Assembly: GCA_949361645.1 (NCBI GenBank)
Contig: OX442423.1
Coordinates: 8,092,624-8,156,623, forward strand
DNA length: 64,000 bases
Source: Spongilla lacustris
Lineage: Eukaryota; Porifera; Demospongiae; Spongillida; Spongillidae
Direction of reading: 5' to 3'
Made by a program: the position numbers and the translations under genes. The notes beneath the pieces are model-generated. The model saw only the letters and a list, made by a program, of their open reading frames with translations. It did not search any database and was not told the origin of the DNA. Numbering within the stretch: position 1 is the first letter of the stretch; each line of letters opens with the position of its first letter. Below, piece after piece: positions 24,975-36,988 of this stretch.

Positions 24975-27396
24975 TCAAGCATCTTCGCCAGCATCTTCTA
25001 CCCATGGACACCGAAAGTGTTCCTCCAGCAAACAGACATTCATAGCCGTTTCAGTCCTTATTTCAGGGGGTACCAGAACTCCTTCGAGATCAAGAAAATC
25101 TTCATCTATCCAGTCTGCCTGTTCCAGGCGGTTCTGCTCGTACGCAATTATAGCCATCAATTCTCTCTGCCTCCTGGCAGCAACTCTTATTGGCCGGTCT
25201 CGCTTGGGGGTGGCTTCAACTGGAGCTTTCTTATGGACCACCATATGTTTGTGCAGCATCACTTTTGATGCAAAATACAGAAAGCAGATATTGCACGACC
25301 GATCAAGCAATTGCGAGTGAACTGATGGGCAGTACAGATCGTAGGGAAGAACTTTGAAAGCCTTTGTCGATCTTGGCAGTATTTCATCAAGATTTAGAGA
25401 CTTTGACACAAACAAAGATGGAAAACGGTGGTTCTCTTCGTGGACATTTCTCTCTGGTGCTTTCAAGCCATCAAGTGGAGTTTGTACAATGGGGATTGGA
25501 GGAGCAAGAAATCTTTCTGGCATAAAAGTGAAGTAGGAACTTCTGGGCTTTGAGCAGCAACACGTATTATTGCATTTAACAATTTGGGTGAAATATTGGC
25601 TCGTACGTACGTGCGCTGCAAACCAAATAGGGTCTTTGGATTGTAAACTTTCAGGCTTCAGTTCAGATAGCTCAGGATCTATATACTCAGCAACTATTGG
25701 ATGGCCATCAATAACTGTCTGGGACCAAATTTCAGCCAAGGTGCTTCCAGCAAAAGAAAAATTCTTTTTCTCTAGGTTGGTGTCAATGGTCAGTCCTCGA
25801 TCATTGAGATGGCTCCCATACTTGTCATGAGGCAAAATTAAACCTGACAGTTCTCTGCTTAGTGGAGCCATTCTTCTTTCAACACGGTTGAATGCACTTC
25901 TGCCAGGAGCATTTGTAGCAATGAAGTATGCATCCAGATTTTTTTGCACGAAATGATGCACAGCCGTTTCAATGACCTTCTGGTAGCGAGGATTCTCATC
26001 TGGACCACCATCTACTGTAATGACAATGACAGGTTTCACTACTTTGTCTGGTCCATACTTGGTTATAGTATCAAATTCAGGTAGCTGAAGCAATCGCTCA
26101 AAGTCAAGTGCATGTGCATAGGCAGTAGATGAGGAGTGCTTTCCTGACCGAATTGCAATGTATGTTGGTCCTGAATAGCTAATAGCTTCTGGTTTACCAA
26201 GACCATTTGGTTGTACAACAATGCCAGCATACACAGATGGGATCAACTTGTGTTGAGCAGCAACCACCCATGCAATCATGGTCTGGTAAACTCACTCTGT
26301 ATTCGACATGCATCAGCAAAGGAGACTGTTTGTTAGCTGCAGTGAGACCAATTGGTACTCTAGCTTTGTCGTCTTGACTTATAAAGCACACTTCATTAGG
26401 CCCCAGGGTGGAAGATATTTCTTCTAGGTGTTTGATGGTAGACAGACAGAATTTTTGGTCAACATGCTTGGTATGGGAATCATTCTGTGCTCTGATTAGC
26501 TTAACTGGCACAGTTGTAACGTGCCTTTTACCCTCCAAAGAAGAGCTGCGCTTTGGAATCAGGCGAAGGTAAACTCCACCCCTATGGATGTTGAATCCAT
26601 CATCATTGAGCTGCTTGGTTAGCTCATCCAAAGTTTTGATGCTCCTATAAACATCACTTTGTCTTTTCTCATGAGCAGCAGAGCCATAAAAAGCTATATC
26701 CAGGATAGCTTGCAACAGGAGTGGCTGATCAACTTCCAATCGTGGCCTCCCAGCCTCATTTCTGATTTTTAGAGTGGACTTCAATTCGGGATTCTTTGCA
26801 CAGGCTGCAGCTAATCTCTTTTTTCTATCATCTCTGAACTTTTTTGCCCTTCGTTGGTCGCCTTTTTTTTTCTTTAACATAGACCCTAATTCCACTACCT
26901 TCCTTTTTTTATCTGACAGTTCTGTTTCTTGTAAGTCAGTTAGAATCCCAGCTGTTTTACGTGCGTATAAGTCAACCAAGTCCGCATTGATTTTGAGCTG
27001 AAGTTCGTCTTGAACTATGGCCTTTTGTTTCACACTATTACAGCTGGAACTGTTAGCAGAAGGGCCAGGCTCACTTCCATTCTTTCCAGCCTCATCAGAA
27101 ACACCAGCCACTACAACTTCTACTATTGACATTTCTGGAACGGCACTGCTCTTAATAGCTGGAACGGCTTTCTGGGTTGGCTGTTTCCCCCAAGAACTCA
27201 ACAAACCTCCTTTGTGCTTCATTGTGATGGCCTTTAACTCATTCAATAGTCCATCCACTTTCACTATCAGCTCCTCACTATCCTTAATTGCATTCCACTT
27301 CTCATTCCCCTCTTGCTGGCAAAGCTTCTTGGATTTGGTCGGATACGCCTCAACGTAAGCTTCGAAGAGAGACGTGTACAATTTAGATCTATCCAT
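24975..27396 (-). pseudogene. DDE-transposase-like protein with C-terminal zinc finger, one frameshift
   Basis: Two overlapping frames, 27396-26194 (400 aa) and 26279-24975 (434 aa), read as one protein of about 800 aa interrupted near 26275. The first frame has a Lys-rich segment, then a region ending in ISQDDKARVPIGLTAANKQ. The second has VITVDGGPDENPRYQKVIE, NAPGRSAFNRVERRMAPLS and LAEIWSQTVIDGHPIVAEY. Spacing and form of the D (SQDDKA), D (VDGGPD) and E (NRVERR) look like a DDE catalytic triad, the last resembling the NP.E box of Tc1/IS630 transposases. Near the C terminus CNIC...HKHMVVH fits a C2H2-type zinc finger. I recall uncharacterised cnidarian and sponge proteins of this kind but no formal family name. 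At the break, GATTG and GGTGG are separated by an apparent four-base CATG insertion. No introns seen, consistent with a transposon gene. It may belong to a larger element bracketed by the GTTCATAA ends. Confidence 0.65.
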
Positions 27397-27522
27397 CTGC
27401 TACTACGCTGTGCGCAATCGACAAATACTTGAATCACTTCAAACGGTCTATAATTATTCTATATACTACTGACACACGTTTAAACACCCCCAAAACAACA
27501 ATACACTGAGCTTCAGTCAGGG

Positions 27523-30031
27523 AGGGCCTGTCACGCAAAAATTGATCCGGGTAAAAAGTGATCCGGCCGGATCACTTTTAGTTGCAATAATTGATCCGGC
27601 CGGATCACATTTGGCTGCAAAAAGTGATCCGCCTCTGCAAAAAGTGATCCGGGTACAAATTCTCGTCGATTCAAGTTTGTTTTGATAATTATATACAAAT
27701 CTTAGCAATATGCCGGCTGATCGAGCGGGCTCCATTTCACCAGTTGTTGTTCACTTCTGTATAGGGACAAATCCATTGCGTATCGATCCTGACGGATAAC
27801 GGCACGCATGCATGCATGAAAAAACATCCCTTTTCTGCCAATACATGAAAACGCAAGTCAGCTAGGTCCATGTATACATTTAGTGCATGCGTGGACCGCT
27901 AGTCCGCTACTGCCAAAACTGATCATAAGGTACGCCCGGATCACTTTTTGCAGCCAAAACTGATCCGGGTAATATGTACGTATGAATGTACGTATAAGGT
28001 ACGCCCGGATCATGCACCTTTTGCAGCTAAAACTGATCCGGGTAATATATACGTATGAATGTATACGTATAAGGTACGCCCGGATCACCTTTTGCAGCCA
28101 AAACTGATCCGGGTAGTATGCAAAATATGCATGCAAAAGCTACGCATGAAGTATGCCTACTACCTTATGTCACCATTAAATCTGGATAACTATTGCCAGT
28201 GGGTCCTAGATGCAAGGAAATTCTTTACTGATAAGTCTGTCAATAAGAACACTCTACAACGTTTTAGAGAACAGCTTTTAGATCAAACCTCCACTGCTTT
28301 GTGTTTGGAAATCGTGAAAGATGAAGAAATGGAAAATATATAAGCTATTTACCGGTATGTAGTGATTGGCAAGAGGAGAGATGTCATACGCTATAGTAAT
28401 CAAATTTGTTGTTGGCAAACATTCTCATCATAGTGATCCAAGCTCCAAAAGTAACAGAAAGGGTCAAGGGTGATGGAAATTGTTCTTTTTTCGGTCAATT
28501 GCCCTGGCTGTAACTGCAGGATCCCAACAGGACCACCAAGAATTCTGCCTCCTTATTACATCCTACATGATACATAAATGCATCTTCTTCCAAGCTGGCC
28601 TGCTTTTTGGCTCGAAATGAGTCAGTAGAGCAATACATGAAACGTACAAATATGCAATCGCTCGGCACATGGGCCATGCACAGAATTTGAAATAATTGCA
28701 GCAGCATCTTTACTCAGAACAACAATATACATGTATGTTTTTGCACTATCAGGAGCAACCTATACAAATGGCTAAAGCATTCACCTATTAAGGTTACTAA
28801 TGACAGACATCAGAACGAGTCCATTTATGTTATACCAATATTAGCAACCACTTTGAAACTGTTAAGAAGCTATGATTTCATGCATAATTGTTGTGGTTTC
28901 AATAAATGTATCACCCATAGGTCCATTATTGACTGAGATATTATTTGACAGCAAATTCTAAAATAAGTATTTATGATTATACATGTATATGCACACACTT
29001 CTGAAAGGCATACATGCGTAATTATAAGGTGTAATCTGTGCCTTTTGCGGTTATAAAGATCAATAACCACAAAATATGTGTACAATAATTAATATAAGGC
29101 TGGAGGAAAAATAAAAATACAATAATTTTCATACATAAGTGTGTATATGAACCAATATATTATGCTTTGGTAGCATTAGTCAGTATGCTTAAATTTAATT
29201 ATCTACTATATATGGGATGAGTAAAAAATGATCTACATGGGCATATATAATACATAGTACTCATACGTATTTATTTCCAGGATGAGTTTTGACTGCAAAA
29301 GGTGATCCGTGCGTACCTTATACATGCATTTTTCATTATACATGCATTTTCATTAAATACATATACATGTATAATTAGGATAGTGCAGTTTTGGCTGCAA
29401 AAGGTGCGCACCTTACATGCTATTACCTGGATCAGTTTTGGGTGCAAAAGGTGATCCGGGCGTACCTTATACATATACGCTCATACGTATATATTACCCG
29501 GATCAGTTTTGGCTGCAAAAGGTGATCCGGGCGTACCTTATACGTACATTCATACGTATATATTTCCCGCATCAGTTTTGGCTGCAAAAGGTGATCCGGG
29601 CGTACCTTATACATATACACATGTTCATACGTAAATTACCAGGTCTGGATCAGTTTTGGCAGTAGCGCTAGCGGACTAACCGTCCACGCATGCACTAAAT
29701 GTACATGGACCTATATATAGCTGTCTTCTGTTCATGTATTGGCTGAAAAGGGATGTTTTTTCATGCATGCATGCGTGCCGTTATCCGTCAGGATCGATAC
29801 GCAATGGATTTGTCTCTATACAGAAACGAAGTGAACAACAACTGGTGAAATGGAGCCCGCTCGATCAGCATATTGCTACTTGAATCGACAAGAATTTGTA
29901 CCCGGATCACTTTTTGCAGAGGCGGATCACTTTTTGCAGTCAAAAGTGATCCGGCCGGATCAATTATTGCAACTAAAAGTGATCCGGCCGGATCACTTTT
30001 TACCCGGATCAATTTTTGCGTGACAGGCCCT
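27523..30031. mobile_element. 2.5-kb foldback element built of GATCCGG motifs
   Basis: Both ends read AGGGCCTGTCACGCAAAAAT inward. The arms (about 27523-28135 and 29265-30031) are inverted copies carrying many GATCCGG/CCGGATC words, several as GATCCGGCCGGATC palindromes, and tandem units of roughly 63-66 bp with TTTTGGCTGCAAAAGGTGAT and GCGTACCTTATAC. The centre is mostly AT-rich. No clear target duplication was found. This looks like a Foldback/TIR DNA transposon, probably non-autonomous. Confidence 0.75.
28146..28343 (+). CDS. Short protein fragment inside the GATCCGG element
   Basis: An open stretch of about 60 residues with ordinary protein composition: LDNYCQWVLDARKFFTDKSV and LLDQTSTALCLEIVKDEEME, ending in TAA. 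It may be an exon or captured gene fragment. I recognise no family. The upstream part of the same frame is repeat-derived. Confidence 0.3.
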   Translation: MKYAYYLMSPLNLDNYCQWVLDARKFFTDKSVNKNTLQRFREQLLDQTSTALCLEIVKDEEMENI

Positions 30032-30085
30032 GTAGAATTGAGGGCCCGATCCGTATAATGGAGCCTCCTAAAGGGCCGTATTTGT

Positions 30086-30156
30086 GCGCCTGTTCACATA
30101 GAGTCGCTGCGCCTGTTCACATAGAGTCGCTGCGCCTGTTCACATAGAGTCGCTGC
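30086..30156 (+). repeat. 23-bp tandem repeat, 3 copies
   Basis: GCGCCTGTTCACATAGAGTC + GCT repeated three times immediately outside the GATCCGG foldback element. Confidence 0.9.
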
Positions 30157-30234
30157 ACCTGCACAATAACAGTTGTAACAGATACACTGTCCCCACGACA
30201 ATGAATTTTAATTACAAATGTGACATCACGCCAG

Positions 30235-30340
30235 CTTAAACCCCCCCCCCTCCCCCCCGTCACAAACCGTCACAATTGGCCAGACCCCCTCCCCCCCCCC
30301 CCCTTTTGCGTGACGTAATTTATGAACGGCCCCTAGGGTA
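30235..30340 (-). mobile_element. GTTCATAA MITE copy, right
   Basis: Contains CCCCCCGTCACAAACCGTCA and ends GCGTGACGTAATTTATGAAC + GGCCCC followed by TA. It is the counterpart of the copy at 24733-24870, with the intact terminus facing the other way. Together they bracket the DDE-like gene and the GATCCGG element, and TA next to each terminus fits a TA target site. Confidence 0.6.
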
Positions 30341-30354
30341 GTTGCATACAACGT

Positions 30355-30725
30355 AACGCGGATAAAAACATTCTCTCTGAGAAAGTCAGTGGTATATAGG
30401 ATTTGAAGGCAATGGTTCAATCCCAATCTTACCGATCCCCGCCGTGATAGGATATCCCGATATAGGACCGACTACGTCGGTCCCGCTGATATGAGGCTAG
30501 GGACCATCCTCGGTCGGGCAGTATGTCATATGAAGCTAGGGCTTCGGTGGCTATAGGAGATTGTAATCCAGGCGATGGATTCGGAAGGAGGACGATGGTA
30601 CATTTTTTTTTAATAGTCCTATTAGCAATGTAAAATGCACGTACTACTAAAGTGCTAAATAGGCATATTAAAAAAAAATTCTACCATCGTTGATCCCTTG
30701 TTCCCTTCCTTTTTACACCTATCGT
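30355..30725. mobile_element. Interrupted MITE of the CAAGATATAAAAA family
   Basis: The left part (AAAAACATTCTCTCTGAGAA ... GGATTTGAAGGCAATGGT, 30363-30416) and right part (GATCCCTTGTTCCCTTCCTT, 30692-30711) match the two arms of the MITE at 47131-47371. The middle differs and contains a short palindromic segment around 30460-30530. Confidence 0.55.
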
Positions 30726-31114
30726 ACAGACATCATCTTCGCGGCCCCAGGCTAATCAGTGACAAACGTTCAAACTCACTGATTACTAACCTCAGGCTTG
30801 AAGATTTATGGTAACACCGCTAGGCCAGATCTCTGGTAGAGGGCCTCCGTAGGTAGAAGTCCTGATCGTTTAATATCACGTGATAATAACGATGGATCGG
30901 GAACTGGACAAAATTGCCAGGTAAGCCTAGAGTTACCAATCATTGTGAATCTGCCAAAATAACCTTGAGATTTATACAAATTAAAATAGTGTGTGTGTAT
31001 GTAATTAATAGTGTGCACGTGTGTGTGTGTGCGCGCGCGCGTGTGTTTGTGTGTGTGTATGTCATATCCAGAATTAGAAATGAGCGGTCAAAAGTCAGAT
31101 CGACGTAATAAATT

Positions 31115-31250
31115 AACGGTTTGCGAATATTCCCGTATATCTTCCCATCAATACCTTGCACGCCGGATTTTTCTCAGCATTTGTCATGAGCGATTACTAG
31201 TACACTACATTTGCCATGATTTTGATTTAGTGTGATCGCCGTATTTTCCC
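31115..31250 (+). repeat. Outer inverted repeat, left copy
   Basis: The stretch with CGGTTTGCGAATATTCCCGT and GGATTTTTCTCAGCATTTG is the diverged reverse complement of 33190-33385. The pair encloses the 975-bp element and the reverse-transcriptase fragment. Confidence 0.65.
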
Positions 31251-31311
31251 CCTAGGAGTGTCCTCGATGTATAACCATACATTGTCATTGTATCATTTGT
31301 ATGGTTATGCC

Positions 31312-32185
31312 CGAGGGGGGGGGGCAAAAAACAAAGTGAAAGACACCATCCCCCAACTTTGAAGAGCTCATTGAGAGCATCACGAATATGCTATTATTTT
31401 TTTCAGGGGGGTCTAGGAAAAAAAGTTATGAGGTATCAAAGTTAGGGGGGGGGGGGGGGGGGGGGGGTCTTGGCCCAAAAAAATTAAAAAAAAAAAAATT
31501 CATCACTTTTCTTAATTTTTTTTTTTGCACTTTAGCTCGCACTACAGCAACATAATGATGGAATCATATTGTTTGTAGTGTTCATGGGTGTCCAATTCGT
31601 GCAAAGATAGGGCTTAACTGCCTATCTAGTGCGATTGTAAGCTATTTCATTCAGTGTGGAAAGCATATTATCACGTGACTGAGACACAATTCGTGGGCGT
31701 GGCCTTCATACCAATTCACTACCCAATAGTGCAACAATTGAAGCGTCGCAAAGCAATGTAAAGATAGAAACTATACTAACGCTAGTAAGCCACGGATACA
31801 CCTGGTACTAAGTAACATGCATGAGGTCACGCCGACTCACGCCTCACGCGAGCATGCCCCGCCTGCTATTGTTTAAACGAGTACTTTACCAAATCATGAA
31901 CGATAATGCGTGCCGTTCTTCAAAATCTTGTTGGAGTACCGCAAACCTTAATTGATGGGCAGGGATGTAATATTCGATCCTGTGCATTACGTCATGGCAC
32001 GAGAGACTGAGTATCGCGAAATTCTATGGTACAAGTGAAACAGCGTCTCCAGCTGCAAGCGACGAAGTGACAACACCTACAACAGCAATCTGCAACGAAG
32101 CCTGCTTTCAATTTGTAATATTATCTTAATTGTAGGTGTGGTCAATTGTCAATTACGTAATTATTTTAAGGGGCGTGGTCGAAGG

Positions 32186-32216
<31 letters not shown>

Positions 32217-32286
32217 TTGACCTGGCCCTTGGTTTTAAGAATTTTTGGGATGGTGTCTATAACTTTTTTTTTTGCCCCCCCCCTCG
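31312..32286. mobile_element. 975-bp non-autonomous DNA transposon with 8-bp target duplication
   Basis: The inverted ends read CGAGGGGGGGGGCAAAAAA, then both have GACACCATCCC further in. GTTATGCC occurs directly outside each end (31304-31311 and 32287-32294), a good 8-bp target-site duplication. Long G tracts (31445-31467, 32190-32216) lie inside. No coding capacity is seen. An 8-bp duplication would fit hAT or a similar superfamily, but the termini are not typical, so the class is open. Confidence 0.7.
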
Positions 32287-32299
32287 GTTATGCCATACA

Positions 32300-33170
32300 T
32301 TTTTATTTATTTATTTATTATTATTTTTGTAATGAAATTTTTTTAAATGAACATGTGCATCAAAATAAAAATCTAAACATCATTGAAAGGAGCGGAGAGA
32401 GGGTTGGAGGCAAAGTTCACAAAACAGATGCAGCATTCCCCCTCTGAATGGCCACTGAAAACGTTTGCAGGAGGTATGCAAGAGAGATTTTGTCCCCAGT
32501 GGTGTTCATAATGCGGCGACCCAAGTCCGTCAAAAATGACATGGAGTGAGGGTCGCAGACTCCAGTAGTTTCAAAGGCAACAGGTGTGAAAGATGGTACA
32601 CGTGTCCACATTTGCTTCACAGTGATAACAAAGGTGAGGGATGCAAAGTGGGGTTACCAGACGAAGGCCAATGGCTATGCAAATAGTGTTAACATCCATG
32701 CGAAGACCCAGGAAAGTAACTGGTAGAGTGTGCAACCAAGAACCAGATTCCTTTTTAGAGGCATATAAAAGCCTCTCCTTGGACAAAGGGTTAGGGGCAG
32801 TGGCCAAGAGTTCAGCTGCAATGGAAGAAACCCTTGGTAGATCCCACGATTTCTGTCGATGTGACACAGGACCTGAAGGAGGAGGTTCATTATGACCTGT
32901 GGACCATTCAGCGATGGCAGAATCCCAAAGGGAGAGTGGTGACTCCTGGAAACGAGGTGGTAGTCTGGTAAAGGTGAGTTATCTACAACCCGCAAATGAG
33001 GCTAAATATGCTGATGGAGCAAGGTGAACAGCACTCCTTATTCCAAGGCCTCCAGACTTCACAGTGAGTGAGGCTTGCAACCATGCACGATCATCAAGAA
33101 GGGTGTTTGTTTATATTAACATGTTCCGCAGTTCATTGTCATAAAGGTGGAGACTTGGTGACTGGAAACA
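32300..33170 (-). pseudogene. LINE-type reverse transcriptase, C-terminal fragment
   Basis: Minus-strand frames give DDRAWLQASLTVKSGGLGIR (about 33090-33030), GSWLHTLPVTFLGLRM, IAIGLRLVTPLCIPHLCYHC, FTPVAFETTGV and LSVAIQRGNAASVL-like text (the last copy reads FSVAIQRGNAASVL). These blocks match, from general knowledge, the region downstream of the reverse-transcriptase domain in a retroelement family common in sponges, corals and molluscs. Frames shift at least twice (near 32870 and 32590). The TTTA-rich stretch at 32300-32345 may be its 3' tail. The RT catalytic core is missing, so this is a 5'-truncated dead copy. Confidence 0.65.
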
Positions 33171-33189
33171 TGGTGCCATACATTGAGGA

Positions 33190-33385
33190 CACTTCTAGGG
33201 AAGCAACGTCTTAAATAGGAAATATACAGCGACCACACTAAAAATCATGGCAAATGTAGCGTACTAACAATCCCATTTGGCAAATGCTGAGAAAAATCTG
33301 GCGTGCTTGGTATTGAAGTACCCCATCAATGTCTATGGGACGATAGACGGGAATATTCGTAGATTCGCAAACCGCTACTTAACGG
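33190..33385 (-). repeat. Outer inverted repeat, right copy
   Basis: Diverged inverted partner of 31115-31250, with small insertions including GACATTGATGGGGTACTTCA on the minus strand. Confidence 0.65.
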
Positions 33386-33389
33386 ATAA

Positions 33390-34590
<1,201 letters not shown>

Positions 34591-35016
34591 ACAATAACTA
34601 GCTGTGGATGGAACAGGTAGGCTTAAACATGCCAGTTCTCTTGAAACTCCTTCAATATGTATACATGTACATGGTACTTCAAACAGCAATATAGACTTCT
34701 TTACACGACAAGAAACAATATACATGTACATGTATATTTTTTCATCACTTTTAGTATTTATGCTTTTCGAATTTTTTTCCATCATATACATGTACTTCCT
34801 CTTTCAATAGCAATTGATGCTGGTTATTTACAGCTTTCATTTTACATTCTTTCATTATTTTATTATTTTCTTTATTTTTAGAAGATATTTTGAACCTGCA
34901 ATAAATCCGATAAGAATATCTGAGTCAATGCAACCAGTGATTTTTTTAACTGCCTTACTTCAGACCAGAGATACTAAGCTTAGTTGACATGGGACAGGAA
35001 ATGTCTCTCATGAGTA

Positions 35017-35352
35017 TTAAAACTGAAAGAAAAGGATATAAATAAGTGCATATGCTATGGGGACTATATAAAATAGAAGATATACAAATAAAGCAACATC
35101 ATTCCAAGTTCTAGAGAGGGTGATTCTTCTGTCTTTCGGCTGATTTGCTCCGTTGTCAACTACATTGGCTATTTGGGCTGTCATCATTAGTTCAGTGATT
35201 TGTAGTTTATGTACAACGCTAATCCATTTATTATTGCAGGAGTTGTAAGGGTACACTGATGCTGACTTATTTATATGTTCTTCAATGAGACACTCTAGAT
35301 CAAGAACAATCTTCATTCTGCATAGCAACAAAGGCACCATCTTATTGCAATT
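35017..35352 (-). CDS. Possible terminal exon of a membrane protein
   Basis: A minus-strand frame of about 110 residues ends at TAA with a strongly hydrophobic C terminus (DVALFVYLLFYIVPIAYALI...), preceded by a polar stretch with RRITLSRTW. A possible acceptor (GTTAG) precedes AATTGCAATAAGATGGTG. The arrangement of an intracellular loop followed by a last helix recalls the C terminus of Cys-loop ligand-gated channels, but no diagnostic motif is present. It could pair with the upstream hydrophobic exon at 36111-36269. Function not established. Confidence 0.35.
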   Translation of the reverse strand, partial: NCNKMVPLLLCRMKIVLDLECLIEEHINKSASVYPYNSCNNKWISVVHKLQITELMMTAQIANVVDNGANQPKDRRITLSRTWNDVALFVYLLFYIVPIAYALIYILFFQF

Positions 35353-36110
35353 CTAACATAACCTACTCTCTTAGGACTTCAAGTGGATGTTGTTCACAAC
35401 TATCTGCTTCAAAGAATAAGGTGTGTAATAAAATACAATTGTCACAACGTTAACACAACACATTGTGTTACAATAAAGGGCTACTTGGGTATGCTCTGTA
35501 CTGACATATGAAATCTTATAGACTGAAGCGTGATTTTAAATAAAATGATAGATGCTTTCAAGCAGGCCAATACAAAACGCCTAGGCCATTAAAGCACCCT
35601 TTGGGCACCATCCAAATCTCCTGAAACTTTATAGTGTAATTAACTTGGACCTATACTAAATAAAAATCCCTATCCTGTGATTGTGCATCAAAAGGCTAAT
35701 TCAAGACGCACATTTGCAGGAAAGCGCCTGATATCGATGGATCGTGAAGTAGCTTGAATTTAGGTTATTGCAATGCATTCTACAACCAATTGCCTTCCTC
35801 GATCGAGCAATGAAGTCGGGTAAACCGCTACGCTTATATGTATACTTTTCAAACTTTCACAAATTCCAGTCCAATTTCTAACATACTTTTAGATCAACTA
35901 TTCACGGACCCGCATATGCAACTACCTAGAATAGGTATGGGGAAAGTTCCAGTTTTAAAGAAATACCTGTGTGCTTTGCAATCGTGATGTGAGCTACCCA
36001 TCATTATTTCTGGTTCCAGATTATAGTGCGCATGGGTAGGCTATCGATCTGCTTTAACAAATTAAATTATTCTGTTACTTAGGGGAAATTTATTTTACAA
36101 ATGTTGCAAG

Positions 36111-36269
36111 CCTCCATCAAGGTTTTTGATGATTTGTAGAGAAGGTGTGCTTTACTTCCAATGCTCCATTTTTTGAAGCTTGTGTGTGGATCATATCATG
36201 GAAAGTGTGCAGGCCTGCTGCAATTTTATACAGAACCACAATAACCAAAACTACTGCGACAATGACATT
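36111..36269 (-). CDS. Possible upstream exon with a transmembrane helix
   Basis: On the minus strand the frame reads VINVIVAVVLVIVVLYKIAA followed by GLHTFHDMIHTQASKNGALE, with a donor-like GTAAAG right after GALE (about 36128). The 20-residue hydrophobic run looks like a membrane helix, and phase 0 would connect to the frame at 35017-35352. The upstream acceptor is weak, and no further exons were found. Speculative. Confidence 0.3.
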
Positions 36270-36317
36270 AATAACGCTTCATGGGTGTGGCCTGCCCGCT
36301 CATGGGCAGGCTAGTTC

Positions 36318-36423
36318 GTACCCAGACCCACTCCACAGCAGCAGGTAGATTACATCACCGCTACATGAACCTCCATGTAGCGGTGATGTAATCCACACGC
36401 TGCTGTGGAGTGGGTCTGGGTAC
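36318..36423. repeat. Long near-perfect hairpin
   Basis: GTACCCAGACCCACTCCACA ... TACATCACCGCTACATG folds on CATGTAGCGGTGATGTA ... TGTGGAGTGGGTCTGGGTAC with a six-base loop (about 50-bp arms with few mismatches). It looks like a small foldback MITE. No coding content. Confidence 0.85.
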
Positions 36424-36483
36424 TAGGCTATAGTTGGCCTGATTATGCATCCACAGAAGGGACTCAGATGCTGGAATTAGGCT

Positions 36484-36524
<41 letters not shown>
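36484..36524 (+). repeat. 41-base G homopolymer
   Basis: A pure G tract, one of several long G/C runs in the window; strong G-quadruplex potential or assembly-sensitive. Confidence 0.9.
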
Positions 36525-36526
<2 letters not shown>

Positions 36527-36612
36527 TGACATCACACCAGGCCAATTGAGCCAAGAGCTCTAGGGAGCCATTAACATGAGTGCTACTGTATCCAATTGCA
36601 GAAAGAGGAATA

Positions 36613-36614
<2 letters not shown>

Positions 36615-36677
<63 letters not shown>

Positions 36678-36706
36678 CACATACACACACACACACTCAA
36701 TTTTTG
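36615..36706 (+). repeat. (CA)n microsatellite
   Basis: A CA dinucleotide repeat with a few interruptions (GC, AT). Confidence 0.95.
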
Positions 36707-36988
36707 AAGACACACCCACATTTACATGTATGGACTCGCCAATTAATTTCGATGGTGAGGGGTCCACACTCACAAGTTAGTATCCTCCCACTAGATCTAC
36801 TCTTGGGTTTGTTATCATGTACATGTATAGTACCAGAAAAATGTACACTCTACACCTCATCCTACCACCATCACTCCACAGCTCATCCTACCACCATCAC
36901 TCCACTACCACGTGGTGAGTAAGTATCTGCGTGTCCTTTTATTTCATCTAATGCCCACCTCACGCTGGTACTAAGATTAATGTAAACA

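Noticed and set aside
24975..25830. Plus-strand frames within the DDE-like gene
   Set aside because: Antisense shadows of the minus-strand coding sequence; they lack recognisable domains.
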